64,000 nt of DNA, from the NCBI RefSeq assembly GCF_000969645.2, contig NZ_CP014222.1, positions 4,653,740 to 4,717,739 on the forward strand. The letters are read 5' to 3'. Each line of letters opens with the position of its first letter. Position 1 is the stretch's first letter. The notes beneath the pieces were generated by a model. The model made no database searches. It saw only the letters and a list, made by a program, of their open reading frames with translations, and had not been told where the DNA came from. This DNA comes from Janthinobacterium sp. B9-8 (GTDB taxonomy: Bacteria; Pseudomonadota; Gammaproteobacteria; Burkholderiales; Chitinibacteraceae). The translations under genes were made by a program, and so were the position numbers. Shown piece after piece: positions 34,001 to 43,129 of this stretch.

Positions 34001-36121
34001 CTACGGCGCTAAGGCACGCTGTGCTTGTGCGTCCAGATGCAAAATAAAGCTGTATTCCATTGCGCTATTTTTAAGCTTGCCCAGTTGACCTGATTTTCCG
34101 CCGTGGCCTGCATTCATATCGGTAGAGAGCAGCAGCATGGAATCGCCTTGTTTAAGCGCGCGCAGTTTGGCTACCCATTTGGCGGGCTCCCAGTACTGCA
34201 CTTGCGAGTCGTGCAAGCCGCTGGTCACGAGCAGATGGGGGTAGGGCTGGGCTGTTACGCCGTCGTAGGGGCTGTAGGATTTGATACGCTGGTAATCGGC
34301 TTTGAGCTGTGGATTGCCCCATTCTTCATATTCACCCACCGTTAGCGGCAGGCTAGGGTCGAGCATGGTGGTCAGCACATCCACAAAGGGCACTTGAGCA
34401 ACCACTGCATTAAAAAGCTTGGGCGCTTGGTTGATGCTGGCCGCAACCAGCAGGCCACCGGCGCTGCTGCCCATAGCGTATAAGCGTCCCGGCTGGCCAA
34501 AGCCTGCTTTAACTAAGCCTTGGGTGCTGTCGATAAAATCATTAAAGCTATTTTGTTTATTGGCCAGCTTGCCCTGCTGATACCAAGCCTGGCCCAGCTC
34601 GCCACCGCCCCTGACATGCACAATGGCAAACACAAAGCCGCGGTCCAGCAGGCTAAGCCTTGCCGGGCTAAACGAGGCATCCATGCTCATGCCGTAAGCG
34701 CCATAGCCGTAAACCAGTAGCGGATTTTTTCCCGGCTTAAGCAGCGATTTTTTATAAACCAGAGAAACCGGCACTTTGACGCCATCACGCGCGCTTAGCC
34801 ATAACCGCTCGCTGCGGTAATCCTGTGCCTGAAAGGCTTTGATTTGCTGCTGCTTTAATAGGCTGCGCTCACCATTTTGCAGATTCCAGGCAAACGTCGA
34901 GGTGGGCGTGGTCATGGACGAGTAGCGGTATTGCAGCGTGGTGCTGTCTGGATCGGGATTATTGCCTAGCCACGCCATATAGCTTGGGTCGTCAAAGCTG
35001 AGCTCGCGCTGCAATTTGCCATCCCAGCTCAGCTGGCGAATGCGCGATAAGCCCTGATGACGCTCTTTGGTAATCAGCGCGCTGCGAAATACGGCAAAGC
35101 TTTCCAATTCGCGCTCTGTATCGGGGGCGATCAGTACTTGCCACGGCTCTTTGGCCGATGCGGTTTGGTAGAGGCCAAACTGCGGGCTTTGATGATTGGC
35201 ACGCAGATAAAACTGGCCGCGATAATGATCTAAATAATATTCGCGCCCCGTTTGGCGGGCGGCGAATAGCTCAGGAGCAGCGGCAGGCTGATCGGCATTG
35301 ATCAGCCGCACTTCAGAAGTGGACGTGCTGTTACTGGTGAGCAGGATGTATTGCCGGGAAGACGAGGTCGACAGGCTTAAATAAAAGCCCTCGTCGTCTT
35401 CCTGATAAACCAGTTGGTCGCTGCTGGGCTCGCTGCCGTATTGATGGCGATACAGCTGCCAGGCGCGCAGTGTTTGCGGGTGATTGCGCACATAAAACAA
35501 GGATTTGCCATCGTTCGCCCATGCCATATTGCCCGAGGTGTTTTCGATTATCTCTTCATTGCCACCGCTGATATTCTGAATGGCAATGCGGTATTGGCGT
35601 CGCCCTGTGTAATCTTCGGCAATGGCCATTAGCGGGCTGTGGCGGCTGATTTCCATGCCTGCCATACGGTAATAGCGCTGGCCAGCGGCGCGTAAATTGG
35701 CATCCAGTAAAACTTCCCACTCGCTGTTGGTTTGCTGTTTTTTGCGCTGGTAAATAGCGTATTCCTTACCCGCAATTAATTGCTCGCGGTATTGGTAGCC
35801 ATCCAGCGTGTAAGGCAGGGATTGGTCCTGCCGATTAATCCGCCCTGCCATTTCCTGATAGAGGGTGTCGCGCAGCGCTGCCGCCGGTTCTAGCATCGCT
35901 TCGGTATAGCGATTCTCTGCATTTAGATAATCCAGCACCTTAGGCGCTTTGCGCTGATCGTCACGCAACCAGCCATAGTTATCCACACGCTGCTCGCCAT
36001 GCGCTTGCAAGGTTTGCGGGATTTGCTCGGCCTTGGGCGGGTTAAGCGCGCTAGCAGTTTGTTGGATAAATAAAGCAACAAGCAGGCTGGCGTGTAGCCA
36101 GCGCGAGGAGGGCAGATTCAT
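34001..36121 (-). CDS. ptrB: Oligopeptidase B, apparently exported
   Basis: 706-residue S9A serine peptidase that cuts short peptides after Arg or Lys. An N-terminal beta-propeller (about residues 75-410) caps a C-terminal alpha/beta-hydrolase. The catalytic Ser is in YAMGSSAGGLL near residue 550, the substrate-pocket acids in VGEYEEWGNP near 594, and Asp/His in TSGLHDSQVQYWEPAKWVAK and AGHGGKSGQ. These segments match E. coli oligopeptidase B closely. Unlike the E. coli enzyme it starts with a signal-peptide-like sequence (SSRWLHASLLVALFIQQTAS), suggesting periplasmic location. It sits between tonB and the receptor gene. Confidence 0.9.
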   Translation of the reverse strand: MNLPSSRWLHASLLVALFIQQTASALNPPKAEQIPQTLQAHGEQRVDNYGWLRDDQRKAPKVLDYLNAENRYTEAMLEPAAALRDTLYQEMAGRINRQDQSLPYTLDGYQYREQLIAGKEYAIYQRKKQQTNSEWEVLLDANLRAAGQRYYRMAGMEISRHSPLMAIAEDYTGRRQYRIAIQNISGGNEEIIENTSGNMAWANDGKSLFYVRNHPQTLRAWQLYRHQYGSEPSSDQLVYQEDDEGFYLSLSTSSSRQYILLTSNSTSTSEVRLINADQPAAAPELFAARQTGREYYLDHYRGQFYLRANHQSPQFGLYQTASAKEPWQVLIAPDTERELESFAVFRSALITKERHQGLSRIRQLSWDGKLQRELSFDDPSYMAWLGNNPDPDSTTLQYRYSSMTTPTSTFAWNLQNGERSLLKQQQIKAFQAQDYRSERLWLSARDGVKVPVSLVYKKSLLKPGKNPLLVYGYGAYGMSMDASFSPARLSLLDRGFVFAIVHVRGGGELGQAWYQQGKLANKQNSFNDFIDSTQGLVKAGFGQPGRLYAMGSSAGGLLVAASINQAPKLFNAVVAQVPFVDVLTTMLDPSLPLTVGEYEEWGNPQLKADYQRIKSYSPYDGVTAQPYPHLLVTSGLHDSQVQYWEPAKWVAKLRALKQGDSMLLLSTDMNAGHGGKSGQLGKLKNSAMEYSFILHLDAQAQRALAP

Positions 36122-36173
36122 GGGTTTTCCAAGGGAGGATGCGAGCTGGTTTTAGCCAGCGGGCGGGTTGGAT

Positions 36174-36941
36174 TTAATTTTCTAGATCAAAACGAACCGG
36201 CAGCGTGATGACAATGGGTGCTAGTTTTGGCGGCAAGGGCAGCGGCTGGGCACGCTCTAAAATTTGCAGTGCTTCACGGTCCAGAATCAGTGCGCCTGAT
36301 GAGGCAATCAGCTGCTTATTCAGGACTTTTCCCTCTGCCGTTATGGTGAACTTTACCCACGCAGCACCTGCTTGTTTACGCAGCCTTGCATCGCCCGGAT
36401 AACGCCTGTATTTGCCCAAGTGGCTTAAAACCTGGCTTTGCCAGTTAAGGCTGGCCGCGCTGTTTGATGGCGAATCGCTATTAAACGGGGCCGCAGTTTG
36501 GGCCGATTGAATGGCTGCCGGAGCAGGGGCTGCGCTGCTATTGGCGGCGGCTGCCGTGGGAGGCGTTTCGCTGGGCGGCGTTTTATCGGGCACAGGCTTT
36601 TGATCGGCAGCAGGGGTGGGCGCAGTGTGCGTTTTCTCCGCCGCTGCAATAATCACTGGCGCCTGTGCGCCGGCCAAAGAGGGAAGCTTTTCTGGCTTGG
36701 TACTATTGGGCTTGGCCGGCTTTACCGCGACCGATTGCTGAGCGCCAACCGCCTGTTGCTGCTTAGTGGCCGATGAGCTGATTTGCGGAGCCATCACCAG
36801 CATAACGGCGGCAGCAGGCATGGGGCTGGCGAGCAGAGGGACAGGCTGGCGTAGCAGTATAAACAGCAGTATTAGATAGACCGATGAAACGAGTAAGATG
36901 CCGGTGCGCCAACGCATGCCGGGCTGAGGGGCTGTGTGCAT
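36174..36941 (-). CDS. tonB: TonB-like energy transducer
   Basis: 255-residue protein with one N-terminal membrane anchor (residues about 12-30), a Pro/Ala/Lys-rich spacer (about 60-160) and a C-terminal TonB domain (YRRYPGDARLRKQAGAAWVK, then LDREALQILERAQPLP). It would transmit proton-motive force from ExbB/ExbD to the outer-membrane receptor. Its ATG overlaps the exbD stop by one base. Confidence 0.92.
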   Translation of the reverse strand: MHTAPQPGMRWRTGILLVSSVYLILLFILLRQPVPLLASPMPAAAVMLVMAPQISSSATKQQQAVGAQQSVAVKPAKPNSTKPEKLPSLAGAQAPVIIAAAEKTHTAPTPAADQKPVPDKTPPSETPPTAAAANSSAAPAPAAIQSAQTAAPFNSDSPSNSAASLNWQSQVLSHLGKYRRYPGDARLRKQAGAAWVKFTITAEGKVLNKQLIASSGALILDREALQILERAQPLPLPPKLAPIVITLPVRFDLEN

Positions 36942-37357
36942 TACTCGGCCTCACGCCCAACCAGGCCTACTTTTAAATAGCCTGCTTTGCGCAGCGCATC
37001 CATCACGGCGAGTACATCTTCGTATTGCGCTTGCTTATCAGCCTGAAAAAACAGCGTGGTTTGCTTATCTGCACCGGTTTGGCTATCTAGCTGCCCGGCA
37101 AGCTGGGTAAGTGAAACCGCTTGCTCTGCAAGATAAAGGCTTTTATCGGCTTTAAGCGAAATAAACACCGGTTTTTCTGGCCGGGGCTCGGGCGCAGCGC
37201 TGGCCGCTGGTAAGTCGATTTTGAGATCGACCGTAGCCAGTGGCGACACCACCATAAAAATAATCAGCAGCACCAGCATCACATCAATAAAGGGCGTGAC
37301 ATTGATCTCGTGCACTTCGCTGATTTCATCGTTTTCAGAAGCAAAGAAAGCACCCAT
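36941..37357 (-). CDS. exbD: Biopolymer transport protein ExbD
   Basis: 138-residue partner of ExbB. A single membrane helix, INVTPFIDVMLVLLIIFMVV (residues about 19-38), contains the proton-carrying Asp. A periplasmic domain ends with YEDVLAVMDALRKAGYLKVG, the typical ExbD C terminus. It lies three bases from exbB and overlaps tonB by one base. Confidence 0.95.
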   Translation of the reverse strand: MGAFFASENDEISEVHEINVTPFIDVMLVLLIIFMVVSPLATVDLKIDLPAASAAPEPRPEKPVFISLKADKSLYLAEQAVSLTQLAGQLDSQTGADKQTTLFFQADKQAQYEDVLAVMDALRKAGYLKVGLVGREAE

Positions 37358-37360
37358 GGT

Positions 37361-38188
37361 TTAATCCTTTGCTTTGGATGAACTGCCGATTTCCAGGCGC
37401 TGCGGCACATCCAGATCACGGCTTAGCATCAGCAAAATTTGTGCAGAAGCATCTTTAAGCAATGCTTTGTAATGATTAATGCCTCGGCTGAATAGATTAT
37501 AAATAATCACGGCAGGGATCGCCGCTACCAGCCCGGCCGCCGTGGCCAGCAGTGCTTCGGCAATACCTGGTGCTACGGTGGCAAGATTGGTGCTTTTGCT
37601 GGCCGCAATGCCGATAAAGCTATTCATAATTCCCCATACCGTGCCAAACAGACCCACAAAAGGTGCGACCGAGCCTATGGTGGCCAAGAGGCCAATGCCT
37701 TGCGTCATTTGGCGGGCTTTTTGCGCCATGATCTGTTCCTGACGAAATCCTGCCCGCTCTTTTAAGGTTTGCGTGGCCGCGCCTTGATGGGAAAGCGCTA
37801 GTTCTTCCTGCACATCATTGAGTAAAAGCTGTGCCAAAGCTTGCTTAGGAGCCGTGGCCGTGCGGGCAATGGCATCGGCTAAAGAGACAGATTGCCTGAG
37901 CAAGGCAATGGCGCGATCTGCTTCTTTTTGTGCATAAAACAGCGCCGAGCCTTTAACTAAAAGCACCACCCAAGTGGCGAGCGAGGCCAAAATTAGCCCG
38001 ATCAATACGCTTTTAACCACATGGTCGGCAGCATAAAACATCCCCAGTGGCGACATATCCGCAGGCAGCAAGGCCGTGAGTGGCGCACTGGCCGGAGCGG
38101 CAGCGATTGCGGTGTGGCTAATCAACAATGCTGTAATGCAGGCGATGCTTTTAATGAACGCTGGTAATGGGTTTTGCGTAATAATCAT
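37361..38188 (-). CDS. exbB: Biopolymer transport protein ExbB
   Basis: 275-residue proton-channel subunit with an N-terminal signal-like segment (SIACITALLISHTAIAAAPA), as in longer ExbB proteins. It has three membrane helices; the conserved core is IGLLATIGSVAPFVGLFGTV (about residues 165-185) and EALLATAAGLVAAIPAVIIY (about 208-228). It is the first gene of the exbB-exbD-tonB set. Repeat elements separate it from chaN upstream. Confidence 0.95.
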   Translation of the reverse strand: MIITQNPLPAFIKSIACITALLISHTAIAAAPASAPLTALLPADMSPLGMFYAADHVVKSVLIGLILASLATWVVLLVKGSALFYAQKEADRAIALLRQSVSLADAIARTATAPKQALAQLLLNDVQEELALSHQGAATQTLKERAGFRQEQIMAQKARQMTQGIGLLATIGSVAPFVGLFGTVWGIMNSFIGIAASKSTNLATVAPGIAEALLATAAGLVAAIPAVIIYNLFSRGINHYKALLKDASAQILLMLSRDLDVPQRLEIGSSSKAKD

Positions 38189-38230
38189 CTGGTTTTATGC
38201 TTATGGAATGGTTGGTAAAAGCCAAGGATG

Positions 38231-38300
38231 TAGGGGCTTAAAGTGCCTGCTGCCAAGATTACATACGTGTAGGGCGGGTTTCATCCGCCCTAAGCCCCTA
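38231..38300. repeat. Nested palindrome with AGGGCGG core
   Basis: Outer perfect arms TAGGGGCTTA/TAAGCCCCTA (38231-38240, 38291-38300) enclose an inner stem AGGGCGG/CCGCCCT (38271-38291). It is related in sequence to the GTAGGGCGGGTG repeats. It lies in the chaN-exbB gap. Confidence 0.6.
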
Positions 38301-38340
38301 AGTATCTACACAACTTTAGGCTTCACTTCAGTGCTGCAGC

Positions 38341-38456
38341 TTCCCCCTTTGTTAAAGGGGGATTGAGGGGGATTTGCCTTTGAATTAGCTGCTGCCTTTT
38401 TGTAATGATATGCAGTGCCAAATCCCCCCTAGCCCCCCTTTTACAAGGGGGGGAAC
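38341..38456. repeat. CCCCCTTT inverted repeat pair
   Basis: Two approximately 36-base segments (38341-38376 and 38419-38456) are inverted imperfect copies, built from TTCCCCCTTTGTTAAAGGGG and GATTGAGGGGGATTT. With the palindrome at 38231-38300 it explains most of the 315-base gap between chaN and exbB; no gene is visible there. Confidence 0.7.
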
Positions 38457-38503
38457 AAATGCATCAAACTTATGCCCTAAGTTTTCTGCCTACCGTGCCG
38501 CGA

Positions 38504-39382
38504 TCAGTGCTTAGGCACGATGCAGAAGCACGCTTCATTAGCGGCGAGCGGGGTGAGCCATACATAGTCTGCGTGGGCGAGGGCAATTTCAGCGCCTTGT
38601 TCGGCCAGCATTAAGACCGTTACTGGTTGCGTGGGGGCTAAATCTTGGGCATGCAGCGGCACGCCTACATCTTTAGCGGCGTGGTAGCCGCCAGCCATAA
38701 GCAGGGCAGGTGTGGGGGCTGCGAGCAGGCGTTCTGCCATGCGGCGATCACGCTGCTGCTGTACAGCAATCATGGATAGTAATTGTGGTGTTTCGATTTG
38801 ATTGTCGTGCATTTCACGCACAATGGTTTCGAGCTTAGCCCTTACCGCTGGCTGGCCTGAGCGCTCGCCAGCCAGCTGTGGTTTGCTGCGATAAATGGCC
38901 TGCATTTCGGGCTTGTCTAGGTTGGCCGATAGCAGCGGATAAGGTGCATGCATCAGGCCCACGGCTAAATCACCGTATAAATCCCAATCCCATCCTCCTT
39001 GCCAATTGAGCAGCTCGGCGATGCGTTCTGATCTCACCACGGGATTGCCTTGCTGCCATGCTTTTACTTTATCGACCTTGCTTTGTTGATCTGGATTCAG
39101 CATCTCTAGCAGCACACTGCCCTGTGGGCGTTGCTTGGCGAGGCTTTGCGCCAACCACAGCTCGATTTGATGATGGTAGCGATTGTCGTGTTGCTCGCCC
39201 ACGACGACGCGTTGCTGCGATGCAAGCTTATTGAGCAGCTGCTCAGGCGATAAAACATCGCCAGTTTTTAAATCAATAATCTTGCCCAGCTGAGCCATAT
39301 CAGCCACTACCTTGGGTTTAGCTGGGAGAAGCGAGGTGCAACTGATTAAAAACAGGCTGCAAAGGGAGAGTAAAACTTTCAT
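38504..39382 (-). CDS. ChaN-family iron-regulated lipoprotein
   Basis: 292-residue lipoprotein; the signal peptide ends in the lipobox FLISCTSLL (Cys near residue 15). The ChaN/DUF399 domain has RVVVGEQHDNRYHHQIELWL near residues 58-77, VLLEMLNPDQQ near 91 and LLMAGGYHAAKDVGVP near residue 228. Family members bind haem and are linked to haem uptake in the outer membrane or periplasm. It is preceded by a well-formed Fur-controlled promoter and followed by exbB-exbD-tonB, so it probably belongs to the iron-starvation response. Confidence 0.9.
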   Translation of the reverse strand: MKVLLSLCSLFLISCTSLLPAKPKVVADMAQLGKIIDLKTGDVLSPEQLLNKLASQQRVVVGEQHDNRYHHQIELWLAQSLAKQRPQGSVLLEMLNPDQQSKVDKVKAWQQGNPVVRSERIAELLNWQGGWDWDLYGDLAVGLMHAPYPLLSANLDKPEMQAIYRSKPQLAGERSGQPAVRAKLETIVREMHDNQIETPQLLSMIAVQQQRDRRMAERLLAAPTPALLMAGGYHAAKDVGVPLHAQDLAPTQPVTVLMLAEQGAEIALAHADYVWLTPLAANEACFCIVPKH

Positions 39383-39448
39383 GGAGGGTGTGCTTTATTT
39401 AAGGAGCTGCGGGGTGTTTTTTGCAGAAAATAGCGATGGCTTCGGCAT

Positions 39449-39498
39449 ATTGTATTCGTAATGATTATCATATTCAATACTAATTGATAATCAATCTC
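39449..39498 (-). promoter_or_regulatory. Fur-controlled promoter of chaN
   Basis: On the minus strand, TTGAAT (39472-39477) and TACAAT (39449-39454) are separated by exactly 17 bases. The spacer and its flanks hold a Fur box, 39457-39475, matching the consensus at 15 of 19 positions (GAATATGATAATCATTACG). A second, weaker match (13 of 19) lies at 39480-39498. Fur-Fe would cover the promoter and repress it. The rest of the 366-base gap 39383-39748 holds no gene and presumably the valS promoter, which I could not place. Confidence 0.78.
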
Positions 39499-39748
39499 AT
39501 AATCAAATGACAATTGGGCATGAATTGCCTTATGAAAATAATGGCTTAATAGGTGGGAGGGATAAGCTGGCAAGATCGACTATCCAGTCGTAAAACTGCG
39601 GGCTTAGCGTAGGAAATCACCGCTAAAATTGCTAAATGAGCGCTAAGAACCACTTTTTAAGGTAGTAATCCGCGTGCAGATTCGCTCAGCAAGCGGCGGT
39701 TAAGGCTATAATCGCGGGTTAATCTATGAACGACTGAGCCCTTTTCCC

Positions 39749-42571
39749 ATGAGCACCACGCCTAAAGAACTCGCAAAAAGTTTCGAACCCGCTGAGATCG
39801 AAAGCCGCTACTACCCAGAGTGGGAGAAAGCCGGTTACTTTCAGCCGAATATGCAAAGCACTGAATCATTCTGCATTCAGCTGCCGCCACCGAATGTGAC
39901 CGGCACCTTGCATATGGGCCATGCCTTCAATCAAACGATTATGGATGGCTTAACCCGTTACCATCGTATGAAAGGTGAAAACACCCTGTGGCAGCCCGGT
40001 ACCGATCACGCCGGCATTGCCACGCAAATCGTGGTTGAGCGTCAGCTGGATGCGCAAGGCATTAGCCGCCATGATTTAGGCCGCGAGAAGTTCGTAGAAA
40101 AAGTTTGGGAATGGAAAAAAGAATCCGGTGCAACCATCACCGAGCAAATGCGCCGCATGGGTGCATCGGTGGATTGGAAGCGCGAATACTTCACCATGGA
40201 CGAGCAGTGCTCAGGCTCGGTGACCGAAGTCTTTGTCAGCCTGTTTGAGCAGGGCCTGATTTATCGTGGCAAGCGTTTATCTAATTGGGACCCAAAGCTA
40301 GGCACCGCGATCTCCGACCTCGAAGTGGTTTCCGAGGAAGAAGACGGCCATATGTGGCATATCAAATATCCAGTAGTGGGCAGCGATGAGTTTATCGTGG
40401 TGGCCACAACCCGCCCTGAAACGCTGCTCGGCGACGTTGCCGTAGCGGTGAATCCAGAAGACGAACGTTTTACTCATCTGCTTGGCAAAACACTTTCACT
40501 GCCACTGACTAACCGTGAAATCCCCGTGATCGCCGACGATTATGTGGATGCGGCTTTCGGTACCGGCTTGGTGAAAATCACCCCAGCGCATGATTTTAAC
40601 GATTACCAAGTGGGTAAGCGGCATAACACTCAGCTGATCAATGTGATGAGCTTAGAAGCAACGATTCTGGCGAAGGCACAGGTATTTAGCTTTGATGGCG
40701 ATGCACTGGGTAGCATTGATTTACCAGCGGCTTACGCTGGTTTAACGGCTCTGGCAGCGCGTAAAGCGATGCTGGCCGATCTGGATGCGCAGGGCTTATT
40801 GCTCGAAACTAAAAAACACAAACTGATGGTGCCACGCGGCGATCGTACTGGCTCGGTGATTGAGCCTTTGCTGACCGATCAGTGGTTTATGGCCATGAGC
40901 AAGGCAGATGAAACCGGCCAAAGCATCACCGAAAAAGCGCTGCAAGCCGTGGCAGATGGTGAAGTTAAGTTTGTGCCAGAAAACTGGGTGAACACTTACA
41001 ACCAGTGGTTGAATAATATTCAAGACTGGTGCATCAGCCGTCAGCTATGGTGGGGTCATCAGATTCCGGCTTGGTACGATGAAGACGGCAAAGTTTATGT
41101 AGCCCGCAATCAGGCCGAAGCAGAAGCTCAAGCACCGGGCAAAACACTGCGCCGTGATGTGGACGTGCTCGATACCTGGTTTAGCGCGGCCTTGGTGCCG
41201 TTCTCTACTCTGGGCTGGAAGCCGGGCCAGAGTACGCCTGAGCTGGATGCATTTTTGCCTTCATCGGTTTTGGTTACCGGCTTTGACATTATTTTCTTCT
41301 GGGTAGCTCGGATGATTATGATGACCAAGCACTTCACCGGCAAAGTGCCGTTTAAGCATGTGTATATCCACGGCTTGGTGCGGGATGGCGAAGGCCAAAA
41401 GATGTCTAAATCGGAAGGCAATGTGCTGGATCCGGTTGATCTAATCGACGGGATTGATTTAGAAACGCTGCTGGAAAAACGCACCTCTGGCCTGCGTCGC
41501 CCAGAAACTGCGCCTAAAGTAGCGGCTAAAACCAAAAAAGAATTCCCAGAAGGTATTCCAGCCTTTGGTACCGATGCACTGCGCTTTACCTTTGCATCGC
41601 TGGCCACCTTGGGCCGCAGTATTAATTTTGATCAGCATCGCTGTGAAGGCTATCGCAACTTCTGCAATAAGCTGTGGAACGCCACTCGCTATGTGCTGAT
41701 GAATGTGGAAGGCAAAGACGTAGGGCAGGATGAATCCTTACCGCTGGAATACAGCTTTGCCGATCAGTGGATGATAGGGCGCTTGCAGCAGGCAGAGCAC
41801 GATGTCACTACCGCGCTGGATACCTTCCGCTTCGATCTGGCGGCTCAGGGCATTTACGAATTTGTTTGGAACGATTACTGCGACTGGTATATCGAGCTGG
41901 CTAAGGTGCAACTACAAACGGGCAACGAAGCGCAGCAACGTGCCACCCGCCGCACCTTGGTTCGCGTATTAGAAACCACATTGCGTATGGCTCACCCGAT
42001 TATTCCGTTTATTACTGAAGAGCTATGGCAAGTGGTTGCACCGCTAGCCAACGCGAAAAAGACTGAATCCATTATGGTGGCTGACTGGCCGGTGGCGGAC
42101 TTAAGCAAGGTCAATGAAGCCGCTGACGCACAGGTTGAAAGCTTAAAAGCACTGGCCTTTGCGGTGCGTAATTTGCGTGGTGAAATGGGCTTGCCACCCT
42201 CAGTGAAAACACCGCTCTTGCTAGAAGGTGGCGATGAGCTGGCGCACTTTGCACCGTATCTGATGCCGCTGGCTAAATTAGCGAGCGTGAATATCGTGGC
42301 AAAGCTGCCGGACGACGATGCGCCGGTTGCAGTGGCAGGCAATACGCGTTTAATGCTGAAAGTAGAAATTGATAAGGCAGCAGAATCGGCGCGTTTAACC
42401 AAAGAAATCGGCAAACTCTCTGAGAATCTGGAAAGAATCAAAGCGAAGTTTGAAAAGCCGGGTTATCTGGATAAAGCGCCAGCTCATCTGGTTGAAAAAG
42501 ATCAGGGCTTATTGATCGAATTTGCTGAGAAATTGGCTAAATTGCAAAGCCAGCTGGCTAAATTGCAATAG
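39749..42571 (+). CDS. valS: Valyl-tRNA synthetase
   Basis: 940-residue class I aminoacyl-tRNA synthetase. It has the HIGH motif in PPPNVTGTLHMGHAFNQ (residues about 47-63), the editing domain around residues 210-350 (TTRPETLLGDVAVAVNP), the KMSKS motif in GEGQKMSKSEGNVLDP near residue 550, the anticodon-binding domain and a C-terminal coiled coil (about 870-940). Length is normal. It is normally close to pepA-holC; here about 10 kb of other genes intervene. Confidence 0.98.
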   Translation: MSTTPKELAKSFEPAEIESRYYPEWEKAGYFQPNMQSTESFCIQLPPPNVTGTLHMGHAFNQTIMDGLTRYHRMKGENTLWQPGTDHAGIATQIVVERQLDAQGISRHDLGREKFVEKVWEWKKESGATITEQMRRMGASVDWKREYFTMDEQCSGSVTEVFVSLFEQGLIYRGKRLSNWDPKLGTAISDLEVVSEEEDGHMWHIKYPVVGSDEFIVVATTRPETLLGDVAVAVNPEDERFTHLLGKTLSLPLTNREIPVIADDYVDAAFGTGLVKITPAHDFNDYQVGKRHNTQLINVMSLEATILAKAQVFSFDGDALGSIDLPAAYAGLTALAARKAMLADLDAQGLLLETKKHKLMVPRGDRTGSVIEPLLTDQWFMAMSKADETGQSITEKALQAVADGEVKFVPENWVNTYNQWLNNIQDWCISRQLWWGHQIPAWYDEDGKVYVARNQAEAEAQAPGKTLRRDVDVLDTWFSAALVPFSTLGWKPGQSTPELDAFLPSSVLVTGFDIIFFWVARMIMMTKHFTGKVPFKHVYIHGLVRDGEGQKMSKSEGNVLDPVDLIDGIDLETLLEKRTSGLRRPETAPKVAAKTKKEFPEGIPAFGTDALRFTFASLATLGRSINFDQHRCEGYRNFCNKLWNATRYVLMNVEGKDVGQDESLPLEYSFADQWMIGRLQQAEHDVTTALDTFRFDLAAQGIYEFVWNDYCDWYIELAKVQLQTGNEAQQRATRRTLVRVLETTLRMAHPIIPFITEELWQVVAPLANAKKTESIMVADWPVADLSKVNEAADAQVESLKALAFAVRNLRGEMGLPPSVKTPLLLEGGDELAHFAPYLMPLAKLASVNIVAKLPDDDAPVAVAGNTRLMLKVEIDKAAESARLTKEIGKLSENLERIKAKFEKPGYLDKAPAHLVEKDQGLLIEFAEKLAKLQSQLAKLQ

Positions 42572-42580
42572 CATTAACTC

Positions 42581-42607
42581 ACAGGCTGCCTTGTGCAGCC
42601 TGTTTTT
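42581..42607 (+). terminator. Rho-independent terminator after valS
   Basis: Nine-base stem ACAGGCTGC/GCAGCCTGT with a short loop, followed by five T, ten bases after the valS stop. Confidence 0.9.
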
Positions 42608-42658
42608 ATTTAAGAAATAGTGGACGTTGTGTTCACTCGTAAGGCTTGAGGAAACAAA

Positions 42659-43120
42659 ATGATTAATAACGATATTTTACGTAGCGTGCGCTATATGCTG
42701 GATTTAAGCGATGCTCATATTGTGGCAATTGCCAAGTTAGCTGATTTTGATCTGGCTAAAGAAGACGTTGCGGCATTTTTAAAAAAAGAAGATGAAGAAG
42801 GTTATTTGGAATGTAGCGATGAAGTAATGGCTTATTTCCTAGATGGTCTGGTATTTCATAAGCGAGGTAAAGATGAAAACCGTCCGGCTCAGCCTATTGA
42901 ATTGCCAATGAGCAATAATATGGCACTTAAAAAACTGCGCGTGGCTTTTGAATTAAAAGAAGAAGATATGCATAGTATCCTGGATGCGGCAGGCTTTGAT
43001 GTATCCAAACCAGAATTAAGCGCCTTATTCCGTAAAAAAGATCATAAGCACTATCGCAGCTGTGGCGATCAATTACTGAGAAACTTTTTAAAAGGTTTAA
43101 CCCTGCGTTTGCGCGGTTAA
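42659..43120 (+). CDS. yehS: YehS-like DUF1456 protein
   Basis: 153-residue protein made of two similar DUF1456 units (residues about 1-72 and 84-150). Each has a helix pair and a KKEDEEGYLECSDEVMAYFL / RKKDHKHYRSCGDQLLRNFL segment. E. coli YehS has the same layout; its function is not known. AGGAAAC precedes the ATG. It is cytoplasmic, with no signal or membrane segment. It is a single gene ended by a repeat element. Confidence 0.9.
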   Translation: MINNDILRSVRYMLDLSDAHIVAIAKLADFDLAKEDVAAFLKKEDEEGYLECSDEVMAYFLDGLVFHKRGKDENRPAQPIELPMSNNMALKKLRVAFELKEEDMHSILDAAGFDVSKPELSALFRKKDHKHYRSCGDQLLRNFLKGLTLRLRG

Positions 43121-43129
43121 TAGCAAGTA

